In this document: positions 54,372 to 62,513 of the stretch, piece by piece
Layout of the letters: each line of letters opens with the position of its first letter
How positions within the stretch are numbered: position 1 is the stretch's first letter
From: Candidatus Omnitrophota bacterium
GTDB taxonomy: Bacteria > Hinthialibacterota > Hinthialibacteria > Hinthialibacterales > Hinthialibacteraceae
Length of the DNA: 64,000 bases
Direction of reading: 5' to 3'
NCBI GenBank assembly: GCA_040755155.1
Contig: JBFMBP010000150.1
Location: forward strand, 40,001-104,000
Program-made: the position numbers and the translations under genes
The notes under the pieces: model-generated
What the model was told of the DNA's origin: nothing
The model's input: only the letters and a program-made list of their open reading frames with translations
Database searches by the model: none

Positions 54372-55379
54372 ATGAAAACATACTCCATATTATTCATTTC
54401 ATTCTTAATGATTCATACTTCCATATCTGCGCAAGAAACGAGAAGCGAATCGAAGACGCAATTTGGCGAACCTTCCATTGAAAAGATGCTGGAAAATTCC
54501 AAAAAAATGCCAAATGAATCGCAGATCATAAATCAGGAAATATTGAAAACGCTAGTCGGCTTCCCTATCGATTTAAGTGAAATCAATGCCGACGAAAAAC
54601 TTAAAGAACGTAGGTTTAAAAGTCAAAATCACGAATATTATCTAATGACGGATGAAATCCTAAAAATGTATTGGTCGGGATCGTTGGTAAAAGAAAAGCG
54701 GGATACGTATTTGCAATCTATATTCACAGAAGAATTCCGCAAAAAAAGCCATTTTCCCATTAAGGGAATCAAAAACTTAATGGCGGTCTATTACCGCAAT
54801 CCGGACGAGATCGATTCGCTTCGCGTATTGGCAGCTATTTTCGCTTCGGGACAGCTAGGTGCCATTCAAGATATTAAGCCTTATCTTGAATATGCTACTG
54901 TTTTTGTTGGCGATTCTCAATTGGCGACAGGCTTTCTCTCATTTGTATATAGTATTGATATGGCGGATATTCCGGAAGTGAAAATAACGCCATCGCAGCG
55001 GTTGAAATATTGGCCATCCGCCTGCGCAATCTTCAACAATACAAATGCAGCGGTTCCTAAATTGCTGGACGCAGTAAAAGACAAGAATCTTCGAGAAGAT
55101 TTAAGGCTGCGGTCGGCTGCCTTCATCAATACCATCGATCCGTCGGTAATCGATCAAGAGTTGCTTGACGGTTTAGAACCGGCGATGGCGGAAAAAGTAC
55201 AGTGCATCAAGAAAAAATCCCTTAAATGGCGGCACATGCTTTACAATGTATGCGAAGATACGTCAGAGAGAGATAAGAAGGATGAACAATTACACAAAAA
55301 GTCAATGGCTATTCCTGATGGTATGACCGTAGAAGAAGCTCGGAAAATAGCCGATGAGGATATATGGGGGAAATATTAA
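54372..55379 (+). CDS. Exported protein, tandem paralogue 1
   Basis: A 335-residue protein of unknown family with a signal peptide (about 1-20, ending SISAQE). It is collinear with the next gene: shared blocks include KTQFGEPSIEKMLENSKKMP, GSLVKEKRDTYLQSIFTEEF, SGQLGAIQDIKPYLEYATVF and CAIFNNTNAAVPKLLDAVKD. The middle, with repeated DxLR/AAxxNT helices, looks alpha-helical, perhaps HEAT-like. ATG 54372 follows aaagga. It ends in DEDIWGKY, matching DEYFWGKY in the paralogue. Confidence 0.75.
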   Translation: MKTYSILFISFLMIHTSISAQETRSESKTQFGEPSIEKMLENSKKMPNESQIINQEILKTLVGFPIDLSEINADEKLKERRFKSQNHEYYLMTDEILKMYWSGSLVKEKRDTYLQSIFTEEFRKKSHFPIKGIKNLMAVYYRNPDEIDSLRVLAAIFASGQLGAIQDIKPYLEYATVFVGDSQLATGFLSFVYSIDMADIPEVKITPSQRLKYWPSACAIFNNTNAAVPKLLDAVKDKNLREDLRLRSAAFINTIDPSVIDQELLDGLEPAMAEKVQCIKKKSLKWRHMLYNVCEDTSERDKKDEQLHKKSMAIPDGMTVEEARKIADEDIWGKY

Positions 55380-55456
55380 TTCTTTCAGATACTTACGATG
55401 AGTTTGTTAGAGCAATCCATCCTGCGATTTTGATGTTTTCATAATAGTAAAAAATC

Positions 55457-55488
55457 GGGGCTTAGATGAAATTCTACGCCCTGTTTTT
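55457..55488 (+). terminator. Terminator between the two paralogues
   Basis: gggcttaga (55458-55466) pairs with tctacgccc (55473-55481) with one mismatch, followed by tgtttttgttt. It separates the transcription units of the two paralogues. Confidence 0.6.
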
Positions 55489-55497
55489 GTTTGTGCA

Positions 55498-55506
55498 TGG
55501 TATAAT
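55498..55506 (+). promoter_or_regulatory. Extended -10 promoter for paralogue 2
   Basis: TGGTATAAT is an extended -10 (TGnTATAAT) with no -35 match, about 70 nt before the GTG start. With the terminator upstream it would give paralogue 2 its own transcript. Confidence 0.45.
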
Positions 55507-55575
55507 AGAACGCGCATTGGCGGCAGGGCGGTTCTTGTTTGCATCAAAACATTTTATCAAAGATAGGATATAACA

Positions 55576-56598
55576 GTGAAATATTCTTATTTAACTTTCA
55601 TTTCATTATTGATTGTAACTATCTCGCCATCCGCGCAAGAAACGGGGGACGAATCGAAGACGCAGTTCGGCGAACCCTCCATCGAAAAGATGCTGGAAAA
55701 TTCAAAAAAAATGCCGACTGAATCGGATATCGTCAACCAGGAAATATTGAAAGCGTTGGTCGGCTTCCCTATCGATTTAAGCGAAATCGATGCTGATGAA
55801 AATGCAAAAAACTCTAATTTTAGAAGCGCTTTGAATCACGAATATTCATCATTATCTGGTGAAATCCTCAAAATGTATTGGTCGGGATCGCTAGTAAAAG
55901 AAAAACGGGATGCTTATTTGCAATCCATATTCACGGAAGAATTCCGCAAAAAAAGCCATTTTCCCATTCAAGGATTCAATAACTTAATGGCGGTCTATTA
56001 CCGCAATCTGGACGAGATCGATTCGCTTCGCGTATTGACGGCGATTTTCGTTTCGGGACAGCTGGGCGCCATTCAAGATATTAAACCTTACCTTGAATAC
56101 GCTACCGTATTCGTTGGCGATTTTAAATTGGCGACTGGTATGAATATAACTTATTCAACGAGTATGGATATGCTGCCGGATATTAAATTGACGCCATCGC
56201 AGCGAATAAAATTTTGGCCCTCCGCCTGCGCGATATTCAATAATACGAATACAGCGGTTCCCAAATTGCTGGACGCGGTAAAAGACAAGAATCTTCGAGA
56301 AGATTTAAGGTTGCGGGCAGCCGCCTTCATCAACACTATCGATCCGTCGGTAATCGATCAAAAGTTGCTTGAAAACTTGGAACCGGCGATGGCGGAAAAA
56401 GTACAATGCATCAAAAAATATTCTCTTAAATGGCGGCACATGCTTGACAATGTATGCGAAGATACGTCGGAGAGAGATAATAAGTTATTCAATCCGCAAA
56501 TCCCCAAACATTTGAAGAATTCCGTAACGATTCCCCCAAATTTGACCGTTGGAGAAGCGCGAAAAATGGAGGATGAGTATTTTTGGGGGAAATATTGA
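55576..56598 (+). CDS. Exported protein, tandem paralogue 2
   Basis: A 340-residue close paralogue of the preceding gene, with a signal peptide (YSYLTFISLLIVTISPSAQE). The start is GTG at 55576; the upstream aggatataaca aligns with aggatagtata before paralogue 1, which supports it. Near-identical stretches at the DNA level (for example the region around aagacaagaatcttcgagaa) indicate a fairly recent duplication. The C-terminal 35 residues differ most. The function is unknown. Confidence 0.75.
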   Translation: MKYSYLTFISLLIVTISPSAQETGDESKTQFGEPSIEKMLENSKKMPTESDIVNQEILKALVGFPIDLSEIDADENAKNSNFRSALNHEYSSLSGEILKMYWSGSLVKEKRDAYLQSIFTEEFRKKSHFPIQGFNNLMAVYYRNLDEIDSLRVLTAIFVSGQLGAIQDIKPYLEYATVFVGDFKLATGMNITYSTSMDMLPDIKLTPSQRIKFWPSACAIFNNTNTAVPKLLDAVKDKNLREDLRLRAAAFINTIDPSVIDQKLLENLEPAMAEKVQCIKKYSLKWRHMLDNVCEDTSERDNKLFNPQIPKHLKNSVTIPPNLTVGEARKMEDEYFWGKY

Positions 56599-56647
56599 TT
56601 CTCTTATCCTCTCGACATATTTCATTTATCTTTTCGTAGACAGTTGA

Positions 56648-56680
56648 GTAGGGTGGGCTCAAGGCGAAGCTTAGCCCACC
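56648..56680. repeat. Inverted-repeat element related to the suf-leader repeat
   Basis: gtagggtgggct ... agcccacc forms an 8-bp stem (56652-56659/56673-56680) with an inner aag/ctt pairing. The gtaggRtgggY core is shared with the element at 22905. Confidence 0.55.
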
Positions 56681-56703
56681 TTTCTCCAAATCCCTGTTAA
56701 AGA

Positions 56704-56736
56704 ATAAAAAAAGGGACGGCGTTCAACCATCCCTTT
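56704..56736 (-). terminator. Rho-independent terminator of the sigma factor gene
   Basis: On the minus strand aaaggga/tccctttt form a 7-bp stem with a 13-nt loop followed by a T-run (A-run at 56706-56712 on plus). It lies about 27 nt after the sigma gene stop. Confidence 0.75.
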
Positions 56737-56762
56737 CGTTCCTCTCAACGTAATTCCCGCGA

Positions 56763-58217
56763 TCAATTCAGAAAATCGCGAATCTCCCGCGCCCGCAGGG
56801 GGTGTCTCAATTTCCGAATGGCTCGTTGTTCGATCTGGCGCACGCGCTCGCGGGTGATGCCGAAGCGCTTGCCGATATCGCCCAGTTTCCATACTTTGCC
56901 GTCGGACAATCCGTAGCGAAGGCGAATGATGGTCTCTTCGCGTTCGGAAAGCTGGCACAAAAGTTCTTCGATGCGCTTGTTCAGCACTCTTCGGGTCAAC
57001 TTGGAAACGGGAGAGACCACTCTGGCGTCTTTAATCAACTCGCCAATAGTGGTTTCGCGGTCGTCGCGGATGGGCGTTTCCAAAGAAAGCGGATCCTGCT
57101 GCCAACCGAGAAGATCGGTTACCCGTTCTTCTTCCATTCCCACATGAGCCGCCAATTCGCGCAAGGAAGGTTCGCGTCCCAAATCCTGCGTCAACTGCGT
57201 ATTCGCCCGGTCTACCTGAGCGATCTGGTCGGTAACTCCGGTAGGGAGGCGGATGGTTCGGCGCTGTTGCTTGACGGCGCGGGAAATGCTTTGACGAATC
57301 CACCATACGGCGTAAGTGCTGAATTTCGTCCCCCGGCTGGCGTCGAATTTATCCACCGCGCGGGTCAAGCCCAGGTTTCCTTCTTGGATCAGGTCCAGCA
57401 TGGGAATGAAACAATGCTTGTAACGCTTCGCTACGGAGACAACCAGCCGCAAGTTGCCGCGAATCATCTCTTGCCGCGCATCGCGAATCGTGTTCAATCC
57501 GTCGCGGATGAGTTTGCAACTCTCTTTCAGCCGGGCGGGAGAATCTTCCATCTGGGCGGCGAGCGCCTTTCGCTCCTGCGGATCGGCCTGGCGATAGCGG
57601 CGATAGGATTCGCGCAGAACCTTGGACAATCGCCAGAGTGCGTTAATGTCCAAATCCATGCTATAAAGCGTATCCACCCACTTTTTTTGACGATTGATCA
57701 GTTGGCGTTCTGAAAGATGATCGCTGTCTTCTTCGCGGAAGCCTTTCCGGATCGTTTGAATGTGGCGCGCCATTTCCTTGATGGCTTTATCCAGTTCGGT
57801 TTTGCGGCGCGTGCGTCCGGCGTCCGGATTGCGAAACATGGTATGCGGCGACCGCTTTCCCGTTTTCAGGTCTCCGATCAGGCTTTCCAGTTCGCGAATG
57901 GCAATGCGCGAGTTGGAAAGACCTTCGCAGAGCCGGCGGCGGCCGCTGTCGATCTTTTTATAAATGGCACCTTCTTCTTCGCGGGTTAAAAGGGAGTAGT
58001 TGCTGATTTCGCGGAGATAGTCCTTGACCGGATTGTTCGACGACCGGCCTACCGAGCGGACGGATTTCGCGCGTTTGGTTTTGGACGATTTCTTTTTTTC
58101 GTCCGCATCGTCGAGTTCCAAATCGTCAGGCAAGAAGGAAGAATCCTCGGCATCCTCCATCAGCAAGTCGATCGCTTCCGGCTCATCATGCAACTCCGGC
58201 ATTTGAGTCGTATACAT
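56763..58217 (-). CDS. RNA polymerase sigma factor, RpoD/SigA family
   Basis: A 484-residue sigma-70. Residues 1-60 form an acidic then basic N-terminal extension (no full region 1.1). Region 1.2 (NPVKDYLREISNYSLLTREEE) follows, then a spacer of about 130 residues (non-conserved region). Region 2 is LRLVVSVAKRYKHCFIPMLD plus LIQEGNLGLTRAVDKFD and YAVWWIRQSISRAV. Region 3 comes next, and region 4 has LSEREETIIRLRYGL and the GITRERVRQIEQRAIRKLRH helix-turn-helix. The start at 58217 has gagagg 6 nt upstream. Region 2.4 reads RAVKQQRRTIRLP rather than the usual RAIADQARTIRIP. It could be the primary sigma or a group 2 factor. Confidence 0.92.
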   Translation of the reverse strand: MYTTQMPELHDEPEAIDLLMEDAEDSSFLPDDLELDDADEKKKSSKTKRAKSVRSVGRSSNNPVKDYLREISNYSLLTREEEGAIYKKIDSGRRRLCEGLSNSRIAIRELESLIGDLKTGKRSPHTMFRNPDAGRTRRKTELDKAIKEMARHIQTIRKGFREEDSDHLSERQLINRQKKWVDTLYSMDLDINALWRLSKVLRESYRRYRQADPQERKALAAQMEDSPARLKESCKLIRDGLNTIRDARQEMIRGNLRLVVSVAKRYKHCFIPMLDLIQEGNLGLTRAVDKFDASRGTKFSTYAVWWIRQSISRAVKQQRRTIRLPTGVTDQIAQVDRANTQLTQDLGREPSLRELAAHVGMEEERVTDLLGWQQDPLSLETPIRDDRETTIGELIKDARVVSPVSKLTRRVLNKRIEELLCQLSEREETIIRLRYGLSDGKVWKLGDIGKRFGITRERVRQIEQRAIRKLRHPLRAREIRDFLN

Positions 58218-58975
58218 GATCATCCTCTCTTCTACTCTTCCCGCTTTGGAAGAGATTCGCTTTTGCTGCTTTCCTTAAATTTAAGAGCAATCGTTATGCC
58301 ATATATTCATCCTTTAGTAAAAATGGAATAAATCGATCCTATTCAAGCCCTAAATCCTTCATTTCTCTGCAACGCCGTAGATTTTAAGTGTTCCATATTG
58401 AGACGGCGCCCTTATCTATTGTCTCAACTTTTTTTAATCTTTCCCCTTTTTATTAACGTTTTATTAACGATTCTATTTCACGCAGGTAACATCTCCGCCA
58501 TTTTTTAGAGTTTCATTGCCTTTCCGCCGTAAATCGTATTTGGGAGGGATAAGTCCTATTCGATTTTGACTTTTTTGTAACCTTTTGGAATAAAAAAACA
58601 ATCGATTCACAATTTTGACCGGCGCCGTTGAAGATCGTTGACAATCATCGTTGCTGGAGTTCGTAAAATCGAAGTTAAGAGACCCAATCGCCCTGCAATG
58701 TAACCCGGAAGATTACATCGAGTAATCGAATCCGTTACAAAGATACAAATACAAGAAGATATGTAAAAATATTTCCTATTTAATTATACCGTTCACATTT
58801 ATCAAACCAAATTTTTTATGATTGAATTGTGGAAAAAAAACTCGCGGCGGAGAAACGTATTTTGACGAACGGAGACGCCATTGTTATATTTATATCTTAA
58901 AGATGGTAATTTAAATATTTCCCTCTTATTGCAATAATAATTTATATTGAACTTAAAAAAGGCGGGTATTCCTTG
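58218..58975. other. Divergent intergenic region upstream of the sigma factor
   Basis: About 760 nt between the divergent sigma factor and beta-propeller genes. AT-rich, with several ttattaacg repeats around 58450. Both promoters should lie here, but I cannot assign clear -35/-10 pairs. No gene is supported. Confidence 0.4.
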
Positions 58976-61345
58976 ATGGTTCGGCGAAGAAAAAAGAATC
59001 TCTTGTTCCGCAGGATGAAAACCAACGCCTTCTTGGGATATTTCCTGGTTGGATGCTTCCTCGTAATGTTCGCGGTTCTTTTCATTTACGCCGCATTTAA
59101 GAGTTCCAAGAACAAGCCAATTGTGAAGCTAGAGATGAAAACGGCGGACGAATTGGCGAAGGAATACGTTGAAGCGGAATATAGCGTTAAAGGGACGCCG
59201 GTTTCCTTTCCGTTGCGCGGGGAAGATGGAGAGTTGATTTCGAGTGCGGGATATATCCATTGCGCTGATATTTCGCCTGACGGAAAAATGCTGGCGGCGG
59301 CGGCATTTACGGGCGTTTTTGTTTGGAACGAAGAGAATCATATTCCATATCGATGTTTCGAGGGTTATACGGAACCTGTAGTCAATCTGAATTTTTCTCC
59401 CGCCGGCGAGAAATTATTGACGATTGACCGATGGGGAAACGTTCATCTTCTCAATGTGGAAAGCGGTAGGACGCTTCATTCCTTTTCGATGAATCCTTGG
59501 GAGAAAAGCGCAAATAACCGGGCGCATTATCCTTATGGCTACTATGCCAATTCGCCTTATAAAACGGCTTTTTCACCCGACGGGAATTATTTTGCGATTT
59601 GCGAAGCGGGAACAAAAATAAGGGTTTGGGAAGTAAAAACGGGACTATGCCTTCAAGTATTCCGGTTTTCGCCCTATCGAGCGATTGGTTTCGTTTTTTC
59701 TCACGACAGCAAGGAATTATTGGCCGTTTCCGCATTCGATAACCAACGATGGCCAGCTCCATCGCAGAGCGATTCACAATCAACCCGTTTCACATTATGG
59801 AGCATGACGGACGGTAAATCGATCCGGCAGTTCGACATCAAGGAAGATATTAGCCTTTGCGCCGCTTTTACTCCCGATGGAAGGAGGATTCTTGCGGGAG
59901 GGAATCGATGCCTGGCGGTTTTGGATAAAAATTCTGGCGCCATTATCCAGCGCATCGATATTGAAGATAAGACTATGATCCAGAGTCCGATTCCCGCACC
60001 GCTGACGGCTGTATATAGTTACCGCACCAATTCTGCCAATACGCGCCTTTCTTCCTATTTTCCTTTCGAGCCGCCATTTACAGCGTTTACGGCATTCTCA
60101 GCGGATGGAGAAAGGTTCTTGCGCATTGCGCCTTTGCGGGCGGCGGAACAAATAAAAGGCGAAATCTGGGATTTGCGCAGCGGGAAAAAATCCGATATTT
60201 TCATGCCGGATCAAGGATATATTCCCCCTCCAGCTTTCTCATTACGGTATTATATCGACCGGTCAGAATTGCGCGCGATCGGCGTTTCAGCGAATTGGAA
60301 AGAATTATTGATTCAGGGAAGACAAAACCGTTTGACGGGAGTCTGGAATCGGGAATCGTGTGAATGGCGTACGATCGGAGGCGGAGATTATCGGCTTTTG
60401 GAGAAAGTCTCTTTTTCCGAAGATGAATCCAAGGCGCAGATTTACTTTCGAGATGGTTCCATCGATTGTTGGAATTTCAAAACCGGCGAAATGCTCCATG
60501 AATCTTCGGCGCCGACAGCAGCAACGAAAGAAATTCGCGAACCGGGATTAATCCAGAAATCGCCGAATCAAGAATACGCATTATTGCATGTAAACGAATC
60601 TCCGACCGCCGAAGCGGCGGTAAACGAATCACCAACCGATATGCCGCGGCCAAGAATAAGCGTTGAACTGGCAAATTGGCCTTCGCGGAAACATATCGGA
60701 AATCTGGGGGATTCCTTTCTTGTGGATTCGACGCCAGTGTTTTCGCCCGACAGCCGTTGGTTGGTTCTGGGGGACCGTACAGGAATGGTTACGATATTCG
60801 AAGCGGCATCGGGAAAGACGCGCCACTCGTTTCGAATCGCGCAAGAAGATGTCAACAAAAACATAGGCCGCTTTTCGAAAATTCAGTTTTCTCACAACAG
60901 TCAAAAGGCGTTGGCGATTTACACGATTGAAAATAGAGACGGATCCGTCAAGTCGTGGTTTCAGTTGTACGATCTGAAAGCGGGAAAGGAAAATTCGCCG
61001 GTCTACCAGAAAGAGGAACGAATTGAGATTGGCGATTTTTCACCCGGCGACGGCGCCTTATGCGTTTGCGGGAAACATATTTACCTAATCGATACGGCAA
61101 CCGGAACGATTCTCCTGACTCTATCGCATCCCGGCTCTCCCTATCCTGTCCAGTTTTCCAACGACGGACAATGGCTGTTGACAGATGCAAGTTTATGGGA
61201 CGCGAAGACCGGCGCGTTAATCAAAAGATTGAATCCAGGAAATGCGGATATTCATTACGCCGTTTTTTCGAGGGACAAAAAGCGCTTATTGGCTGGCGTT
61301 AACGATGGAACCATACGCTTGTGGGATCTTTCCGCTTTGCCATAA
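58976..61345 (+). CDS. Membrane-anchored beta-propeller (WD40-like) protein
   Basis: A 789-residue protein with a basic N-terminus (VRRRKKNLLFRRMK) and one transmembrane helix (about 18-38, FLGYFLVGCFLVMFAVLFIY), leaving the large C-terminal part probably outside the cytoplasmic membrane. Propeller blades with a WD40/YVTN-like pattern recur: DISPDGKMLAAAAFTGVFVW, FSPAGEKLLTIDRWGNVHLL, FSPDGNYFAICEAGTKIRVW, FSRDKKRLLAGVNDGTIRLW. It probably folds as two propellers. The ligand is unknown. I start at ATG 58976 with ggcggg upstream; a TTG one codon earlier is in frame. Confidence 0.85.
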   Translation: MVRRRKKNLLFRRMKTNAFLGYFLVGCFLVMFAVLFIYAAFKSSKNKPIVKLEMKTADELAKEYVEAEYSVKGTPVSFPLRGEDGELISSAGYIHCADISPDGKMLAAAAFTGVFVWNEENHIPYRCFEGYTEPVVNLNFSPAGEKLLTIDRWGNVHLLNVESGRTLHSFSMNPWEKSANNRAHYPYGYYANSPYKTAFSPDGNYFAICEAGTKIRVWEVKTGLCLQVFRFSPYRAIGFVFSHDSKELLAVSAFDNQRWPAPSQSDSQSTRFTLWSMTDGKSIRQFDIKEDISLCAAFTPDGRRILAGGNRCLAVLDKNSGAIIQRIDIEDKTMIQSPIPAPLTAVYSYRTNSANTRLSSYFPFEPPFTAFTAFSADGERFLRIAPLRAAEQIKGEIWDLRSGKKSDIFMPDQGYIPPPAFSLRYYIDRSELRAIGVSANWKELLIQGRQNRLTGVWNRESCEWRTIGGGDYRLLEKVSFSEDESKAQIYFRDGSIDCWNFKTGEMLHESSAPTAATKEIREPGLIQKSPNQEYALLHVNESPTAEAAVNESPTDMPRPRISVELANWPSRKHIGNLGDSFLVDSTPVFSPDSRWLVLGDRTGMVTIFEAASGKTRHSFRIAQEDVNKNIGRFSKIQFSHNSQKALAIYTIENRDGSVKSWFQLYDLKAGKENSPVYQKEERIEIGDFSPGDGALCVCGKHIYLIDTATGTILLTLSHPGSPYPVQFSNDGQWLLTDASLWDAKTGALIKRLNPGNADIHYAVFSRDKKRLLAGVNDGTIRLWDLSALP

Positions 61346-61353
61346 CTCCGCTT

Positions 61354-62310
61354 TTACGATAGGGGATACAAGCGATCAAGCAATATTCGCAATAAGGGGA
61401 TCGTGATAAATGCGACCGCCGTCGTCAGGACGATGCAGAAAACCGTAAAGCGCTTCTCGTTGGCTTTTCCGTAAAAACTGACTAATAATGCGGCGAAGAC
61501 GCCGGTTGGCGCAGCCGAAGATAAGATGAAAGCGCGTTGGATCGTCGCGTCGTGAATTCCCATGATTTTTGAGATTAAAAGCGCGGCGGCGGGTGAGACG
61601 ATCATTTTCATAATGACGCAAAGAACAATCCCCGGCAAAAAGGCCGCATACTCCTTCGCCTGTCCGAAAAAGATATAGCGTCCCCATATGATTCCCACTA
61701 CTAAAAGCCCAACGGGAAGCATAGCGTTAAGCAAAGAATCCACGCCATCCAAGATATCGAAATGCAATGGAATCCCGATGGCCGCCAGGGGAAGTCCCAA
61801 TCCAATGGCGTAAACGAGAGGGGTTTTAAGCATCTCGAAAGCGCTGTCGATGAAGCGATCGTTTCCCGAACCCATATATACGCCCAGGGTGGCGCATAGA
61901 GCCAAATGAAAGAAGATGAAAGTATTGATCGTTTCCACCGCCTGATCGGGAGCGCCGAGCACGGTTTGAAACCAACGCAGGCCAAGAATGCTGACGATCA
62001 AAATATTCACCAGATAAAGATGCCCCATCGCGCGGGGAATATTCAATAGCCGGAATAGGCCGCGCGCCGCTAGAAGCATGATCCCGGTATGAAAAAATAA
62101 ATAAAAGAAAATCAGGGTGAAAAGATGGGCGGATAGATGCTGTCCCAACGCTTGGCGAAATAAAAAAGCGGGGGCGAAAACAAAGAGGCACGCAATGGAG
62201 AGAGAACGATCTTCGATTTTAAAGAAGATTCGTCCAATTACGTACCCGATCAAAACGACGAATATCGAGTATACTATGCTGGCAATGCCGGAAATTTCTG
62301 TTGGATTCAT
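61354..62310 (-). CDS. AEC-family transporter (auxin efflux carrier-like)
   Basis: A 318-residue membrane permease with about ten hydrophobic segments in two halves, as in the auxin efflux carrier (Mem_trans) family. The second half has IVLCVIMKMIVSPAAALLIS and the conserved FILSSAAPTGVFAALLVSFYGK (typically SAxPtA/G). Bacterial members export organic acids such as malate or malonate; the substrate here is unknown. ATG 62310 is used; a TTG two codons upstream is in frame. It converges on the propeller gene with 8 nt between stops. Confidence 0.88.
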   Translation of the reverse strand: MNPTEISGIASIVYSIFVVLIGYVIGRIFFKIEDRSLSIACLFVFAPAFLFRQALGQHLSAHLFTLIFFYLFFHTGIMLLAARGLFRLLNIPRAMGHLYLVNILIVSILGLRWFQTVLGAPDQAVETINTFIFFHLALCATLGVYMGSGNDRFIDSAFEMLKTPLVYAIGLGLPLAAIGIPLHFDILDGVDSLLNAMLPVGLLVVGIIWGRYIFFGQAKEYAAFLPGIVLCVIMKMIVSPAAALLISKIMGIHDATIQRAFILSSAAPTGVFAALLVSFYGKANEKRFTVFCIVLTTAVAFITIPLLRILLDRLYPLS

Positions 62311-62513
62311 ATTCAAATAATTGATTTCATGTTATTGGATACGCAACGGCAATTCTTTTCGGCTGTATCCAGGATAAAATAAACTATCTATTTCCTTCGC
62401 TGATTCAAGCGGCGTTGGTTTTCGGAAGCGAATTCATTATATTCATTTTACATTAAATAGTAACAATCGAGATCATTATTTGTAACATTCACGCCCAATT
62501 ATTTTATAAAAAT

